Both the position numbers and the translations under genes were made by a program. Source: Candidatus Nanoarchaeia archaeon (lineage in GTDB: Archaea; Nanobdellota; Nanobdellia; Woesearchaeales; CG1-02-33-12). From it: a DNA stretch of 9,320 bases. This document shows, in pieces, positions 5,646 to 9,320 of the stretch. Position 1 is the stretch's first letter. Each line of letters opens with the position of its first letter. The notes under the pieces are model-generated. The model had not been told where the DNA came from and did no database searches. It worked only from the letters and a program-made list of their open reading frames with translations. The DNA is taken from positions 1-9,320 of the forward strand of contig JAQTRH010000039.1 in NCBI GenBank assembly GCA_028711925.1. Reading direction: 5' to 3'.

Positions 5646-8303
5646 TCAAATTAGGCTTTTTTCTATTATTTCTTTTTCTTTATTTGTTATTCCATATATT
5701 TTATAGACAACTTCATCAATTTCTTTGTCTATCTTATCTATTTCATCCTCAATTTTTTTGCTTTGAATAGTTTTCTTGTCACCAATAGCGTTAAGTTGTT
5801 CATTTAGAGATAGTGTTTTATCCACTAAATTGGATATTTTTATAATGGCTTCTTTATTTTTAACACAAATCGGCAATTCCAATAAGGCATTTTTTAAGAC
5901 ATCAATGGTTATGAAATAATTTTTGTAGTAATAAGTGATAAGTTTTGAGTTTAAAATTCCTATAATAAATTTAAGGTTTTGATTATTCTTGTTTAAAAGT
6001 AACATTCCATCTTTGATATAATAATCTTCATTGTCATAAGTTGCTACTACCTCTTTTCCCATTCTGGCAACAATTATTTTTTCGTTTTCAAACCTATCTT
6101 TATCTCCAGGTCTTGCTGTCTTTTTATTCTTAGTCATCAATTTTGGGGCATACCACACATATTCCCCTTTATAATATTTTGAATATCTACCTATATCTTT
6201 ACTTCTTAACAATTTCTTACAATCATTATTTTTCTTTGATTTAAAGATAAATTTATCATCATCGCCTGTCTTTAATCCATAAAAGAAAGATATTAAATTT
6301 CCTAATTTTTCACCGCCATTTTTAATTTTCTTTAGTAAATTAGAGGCAGATTCTTGTGAGTATAATTCAAAATTATATAAGTGATTATTTCTTATTTTTG
6401 ATTGCTTAAACTCTTTAACAAAATTGACACTTTCATTTTCGTCTAAAGATTCTACAATAATCTTGTTATTGTCTCTTTTGTTACTGTCTTTTTCTTTTTG
6501 CAATACGAAAATGGTTGTTTCTACTGTAGCTTCCTGAAATACTTTTTTTGGTAATTGAACTAATTTGATAATTTTACAATTATCCAGAATATATTTTCTT
6601 ATTTCATAAAAACTCTCTAATGAAGTCCAAGTATGAGGCACGATAAAAGAGAATAAGCCTTGCTCTTTCATTAACATTATTCCTTTTTCCATAAAGCAGT
6701 TGTATAAATCTGATTTTGCCTTGAATGTTTTGAGATTCTTCCAGAAAAATTCCTTATCCTCCTTGCTTATTTTATGCGGTCTTACATAAGGCGGATTTCC
6801 TATAACAACATCAAAACTGCCCTCTTGAAATTCTCCAACCCAATTAAAAGCATTCAGTTTAGCAACAGATTCGTCATTGATTAAGCTGTTTCCTTGTTTT
6901 ATATGTGCATCCAATTCTTCTGGCAGTTTTCTTCGTTTTTCAGCGGCTTTTAATAATAGATTAAGTTTAGTTATTTCTACTGCTTTGTTATCTAAATCAA
7001 CCCCAAAAATATTATTTTTTAGAATTTCTGTTTTGATTGAGTAATCACCTTGACTATCTATTTTATGTTGTTTTACTTCTTCATTAGAAGCTAGACTTTT
7101 GTAAATATAATCAAAAGCCTTAATTAAAAATGAACCTGAACCACAAGCAGGGTCTAAAACTTTTATGTCCTTTATTTTAAGTTTTTTATTTTTTAATAGT
7201 TCATCTACTGTGTTTTTGACTATATAATCAACAACATAAGTAGGCGTGTAATAAATTCCTTGTTCTTTTCTATGTAATTGACCGTTTTTAAATTTGGTTC
7301 TTCCAGATTTTGTTTGTGCTAGGATTTTTCCTAAATATTGCTCGTATACCTGTCCAAGAACATCAGCATCTATCCAATCAAAGTTGTATATATAGTCTTT
7401 ATTTTTAGATTCATAAAGATTGTATGCTAATTTTTTTATTATTGAGCCATCTATTTCTATTTTATCGCAATCGCTATCTTTTGCTATAGCAAATAATCCT
7501 GCATTGTACCAATCGTTATATTTGCTAAAAATTTCTTTTAATTTTGGGTATGCTTTATTATCTGGAAGCCTTCTAATCTCTTCTAACATCATGTTTTCTG
7601 GATTGATTCCTATATCTTCGCTTCTTCTTATAAAAATTAGTCTGTCAATGATTCTTTGGATTATGTCATCTTTATCGTTTATGTCATATCTATTAGGGTA
7701 TTTCTTTTCGATATCATAAGCGATTAATTTTCGAATATGCATTAAATCTTCTAATAAGGTTTTATCTATTGAAGCTCTTCTTTTTAACCTATCTTCTTTT
7801 TCTGCTCTGTTTAGAATTATATTTTGCTCAAAACTTTCTTTAGAAAGTAGCCATAAATCATCAAATCTACTTAAATAATCTTCTGGCTCATCAAATACCC
7901 TAAATTTGTTGGTTATTGCATTTTCTTGTTCTACACAGAATATTTTTAATTGTTCAAAATTTGTTGAAACTGCAAAAGGTATTCTTTTTGATAGTGCATA
8001 AGATACAACCTGTTTATCTGCTTCTTTTTCTAAGTGAATGCCTATCTTTTTAACTTCTAAAAAGAACACTATCCGATCTCTAATATAAAAGGCATAATCA
8101 GCATGTCCTGTTTTAGTTCCTCTGTGGGCTTTTTCTTGCTTAACAAAATCTTTTTTAGTCCATCCAAGAGATTCAAATAGGGGTTCTATTAGTTTAGTCT
8201 CTGTGTTAGCTTCTAATTCTTTTTTATGTAGAGAGTAATTTGCTTTAAAATCATCAATTATTTTTTTTATTTCAAGCTTTGCTTCTTCTTTTGTACAAGT
8301 CAT
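5646..8303 (-). CDS. Type IIG restriction-modification enzyme, nuclease-methylase-specificity fusion
   Basis: A single 885-residue chain that combines DNA cleavage and N6-adenine methylation. The N-terminal part (about 1-140) resembles HsdR_N-type PD-(D/E)xK nucleases, with D69 and E83-V-K85 as the likely metal site and HADYAF before it. A helical connector runs to about 340. The Eco57I-like methylase follows: YYTPTYVVDYIV (351-362), SAM-binding DPACGSGSF (384-392), then catalytic NPPY (503-506). Residues about 660-820 resemble a TaqI-type target recognition domain, and a charged coiled coil (about 840-870) ends the protein. The catalytic motifs look intact, and no separate methylase or specificity subunit is nearby or needed. 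GC is about 27% in two lines counted, below the neighbours, which suggests transfer. A TATA box about 28 bases upstream predicts a leaderless mRNA that may also carry asnS. The recognition sequence cannot be predicted. Confidence 0.9.
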   Translation of the reverse strand: MTCTKEEAKLEIKKIIDDFKANYSLHKKELEANTETKLIEPLFESLGWTKKDFVKQEKAHRGTKTGHADYAFYIRDRIVFFLEVKKIGIHLEKEADKQVVSYALSKRIPFAVSTNFEQLKIFCVEQENAITNKFRVFDEPEDYLSRFDDLWLLSKESFEQNIILNRAEKEDRLKRRASIDKTLLEDLMHIRKLIAYDIEKKYPNRYDINDKDDIIQRIIDRLIFIRRSEDIGINPENMMLEEIRRLPDNKAYPKLKEIFSKYNDWYNAGLFAIAKDSDCDKIEIDGSIIKKLAYNLYESKNKDYIYNFDWIDADVLGQVYEQYLGKILAQTKSGRTKFKNGQLHRKEQGIYYTPTYVVDYIVKNTVDELLKNKKLKIKDIKVLDPACGSGSFLIKAFDYIYKSLASNEEVKQHKIDSQGDYSIKTEILKNNIFGVDLDNKAVEITKLNLLLKAAEKRRKLPEELDAHIKQGNSLINDESVAKLNAFNWVGEFQEGSFDVVIGNPPYVRPHKISKEDKEFFWKNLKTFKAKSDLYNCFMEKGIMLMKEQGLFSFIVPHTWTSLESFYEIRKYILDNCKIIKLVQLPKKVFQEATVETTIFVLQKEKDSNKRDNNKIIVESLDENESVNFVKEFKQSKIRNNHLYNFELYSQESASNLLKKIKNGGEKLGNLISFFYGLKTGDDDKFIFKSKKNNDCKKLLRSKDIGRYSKYYKGEYVWYAPKLMTKNKKTARPGDKDRFENEKIIVARMGKEVVATYDNEDYYIKDGMLLLNKNNQNLKFIIGILNSKLITYYYKNYFITIDVLKNALLELPICVKNKEAIIKISNLVDKTLSLNEQLNAIGDKKTIQSKKIEDEIDKIDKEIDEVVYKIYGITNKEKEIIEKSLI

Positions 8304-8325
8304 TAAATTTAAAAATAAGCAATCT

Positions 8326-8335
8326 AATATATAAA
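8326..8335 (-). promoter_or_regulatory. TATA box for the RM gene (and perhaps asnS)
   Basis: The minus strand reads TTTATATATT. The core is centred about 28 bases before the RM ATG at 8303, matching the other promoters here and implying a leaderless mRNA. No Shine-Dalgarno precedes that ATG; the leader would be AT-only sequence. Confidence 0.55.
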
Positions 8336-8377
8336 TATTCGTCTTTTAAAACACATATTACCAAATTAAGAAAAATA

Positions 8378-8409
8378 CCTAATTTTAACTTAACAACTCA
8401 TAAATTAGG
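8378..8409. repeat. 8-base inverted repeat, 16-base spacer, upstream of tgt
   Basis: CCTAATTT (8378-8385) and AAATTAGG (8402-8409) are exact reverse complements. The right arm touches the BRE-like bases just before the tgt TATA box, and arm centres are 24 bases apart. It could be an operator or a chance match in AT-rich DNA. It is not stem-terminator-like, because no gene ends here. Confidence 0.3.
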
Positions 8410-8414
8410 AAAAC

Positions 8415-8423
8415 TATTTAATA
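8415..8423 (+). promoter_or_regulatory. TATA box for tgt
   Basis: TATTTAATA is preceded by a BRE-like GGAAAA (8408-8413). The box centre is about 27 bases before the tgt ATG at 8446, again implying a leaderless transcript. Bases 8304-8445 form a divergent promoter region with no gene that I can support. Confidence 0.6.
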
Positions 8424-8445
8424 TGCTTGTTAATTCTTTTGTTTT

Positions 8446-9320
8446 ATGTTTAAGATACAGCATGAGGATGAAAAGAGCAACGCAAGGGCCGGCCTGTTAA
8501 AAACAGCGCATGGCAAGGCAGAGACTCCTTTTTTTATGCCTGTTGCAACAAAGGCAGTTGGAAAGTATATTGGCTCTTTTGATTACAATGAGATTAATGC
8601 CAATGCAATAATATGCAATGCCTTTATTCTTTCTTTGAGGCCGGGTATAGATGTAATCAAAAAGGCTGGCGGCTTGCATAAGTTCATGAATTTTGATAAA
8701 ACAATATTTACAGACTGCGGCGGATTCCAGATGTTAAGAGAGAGTTTTCTCCAGAATTCAACAAAAAAAGGAATTAACTTTACAAACCCTTTTGACAATT
8801 CAACAGTGTTTGTGACTCCTGAAAAAATAATGAAAATAGAACAGACAATTAACTCAGATGTTGCAATGGTCTTGGATGATGTCTCACCTTATGGGGCTTC
8901 TTACGAACAGTTCGTTAATTCTTTGAAAAATACGATGAACTGGGCAGAGGAATGCAAAAAGTATCATACCAATGAAAAACAGCTATTGTTTGGTATTGTT
9001 CAAGGGGGATTTTTTAAAGAATTAAGGGAAAATAGTGCTAAGTTTGTGAGTGAGCTTGACTTTGATGGAATTGCAATCGGCGGACTGGCAATTGGCGAGC
9101 CAATGAAGGAAATGTTTAAGGCAATAGATTATTCAATACCTTATATGTCAAAGGAAAAAATACATTATCTTATGGGGGTAGGAAGCCCTGACCATTTATT
9201 GGAATGCATAAGCAAGGGCATTGATTGTTTTGATTCTGTTTTTCCAACACAAAACGGAAGGCACAACACATTGTTTACATGGGATGGCAAGATTTCAATA
9301 AAAAAAGCAAAGTACAAGTT
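8446..9320 (+). CDS. tgt: tRNA-guanine transglycosylase, bacterial-type, 3' end cut by window edge
   Basis: Replaces a guanine in tRNA with a 7-deazaguanine base. I read 291 complete codons from the ATG at 8446, open to the right edge. Landmarks: TPFFMPVATKA (27-37), FTDCGGFQ (88-95, proton-acceptor D90), LDDVSPY (143-149, D144), GIVQGG (183-188), GIAIGGLAIGE (208-218), HYLMGVG (240-246) and FDSVFPTQNGRH (262-273) with the likely nucleophile D263. The closely spaced IGGLAIGE, LMGVG and FDSVFPT are the pattern of bacterial Tgt (position 34, queuosine), not of archaeal archaeosine TgtA with its longer C-terminal domains. LDDV resembles the eukaryotic QTRT1 version more than the bacterial LDEC. 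The usual PTR is PTQ here. The zinc-binding end lies outside the window. Substrate base (preQ1, queuine or other) cannot be settled. Confidence 0.88.
   Translation, partial: MFKIQHEDEKSNARAGLLKTAHGKAETPFFMPVATKAVGKYIGSFDYNEINANAIICNAFILSLRPGIDVIKKAGGLHKFMNFDKTIFTDCGGFQMLRESFLQNSTKKGINFTNPFDNSTVFVTPEKIMKIEQTINSDVAMVLDDVSPYGASYEQFVNSLKNTMNWAEECKKYHTNEKQLLFGIVQGGFFKELRENSAKFVSELDFDGIAIGGLAIGEPMKEMFKAIDYSIPYMSKEKIHYLMGVGSPDHLLECISKGIDCFDSVFPTQNGRHNTLFTWDGKISIKKAKYK

Noticed and set aside
8279..8500. Plus-strand open frame of 73 codons across the divergent promoter region
   Set aside because: It overlaps the RM start, both promoters and the tgt start, and its protein has no recognisable features.
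8497..8798. Two short minus-strand open frames
   Set aside because: Both are opposite conserved tgt motifs in another frame.
8446..9320. Tgt as DpdA, a DNA-modifying transglycosylase linked to the neighbouring RM gene
   Set aside because: The motifs match ordinary tRNA Tgt, the genes are divergent, and no other dpd gene is visible.
1..9320. tRNA genes, CRISPR arrays, transposons or attachment sites
   Set aside because: I saw no cloverleaf signature, regular direct repeats, transposase or flanking repeats; the gaps between genes are all short.

Overview
The window looks like a low-GC archaeal chromosome segment, most probably from a DPANN-type lineage such as Woesearchaeota or Pacearchaeota; that lineage is an inference. 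Five genes have an AT-rich TATA-like box centred about 27-32 bases upstream of the start codon. This is the spacing expected for archaeal TBP/TFB promoters giving leaderless or nearly leaderless mRNAs. The AsnRS is of the archaeal kind, and the lipoprotein has a plain lipobox. No rRNA, tRNA, CRISPR array or insertion sequence was seen, and no intergenic gap exceeds about 150 bases.

Layout from left to right. Bases 1-1161 (minus) hold an AlaX-type alanyl-tRNA editing protein that runs off the left edge. It follows gatB (1163-2542, minus) after a single base, so the two form an operon. Upstream of gatB is a small lipoprotein gene (2575-3156, minus). A short divergent promoter region (3157-3245), with a perfect 12-base palindrome, separates the lipoprotein gene from a two-gene plus-strand cassette. 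That cassette is an HTH-nucleotidyltransferase (3246-3824) overlapping a HEPN-like protein (3814-4329), and it resembles an MNT/HEPN toxin-antitoxin module. It ends tail-to-tail, one base apart, with asnS (4331-5626, minus). asnS lies directly downstream of a single-chain type IIG restriction-modification enzyme (5646-8303, minus). A 142-base divergent promoter region then leads to a partial, bacterial-type tRNA-guanine transglycosylase (8446 to the right edge, plus).

Two themes are interleaved. Four genes act on tRNA: AlaX proofreads mischarged tRNA-Ala, GatB belongs to the Asp/Glu-tRNA amidotransferase, AsnRS charges tRNA-Asn, and Tgt exchanges a guanine base in tRNA. Three genes are accessory: the HTH-MNT/HEPN pair and the RM enzyme. 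In the few lines counted by hand the accessory genes are lower in GC (27-28%) than the housekeeping genes (35-42%), which suggests acquisition.

The points most worth a second look are a HEPN partner lacking the canonical R-x4-6-H RNase motif, the palindrome in its promoter, GatB and AsnRS together in one archaeal genome, and a bacterial-like Tgt with changed active-site-loop residues. No wholly new system is evident.
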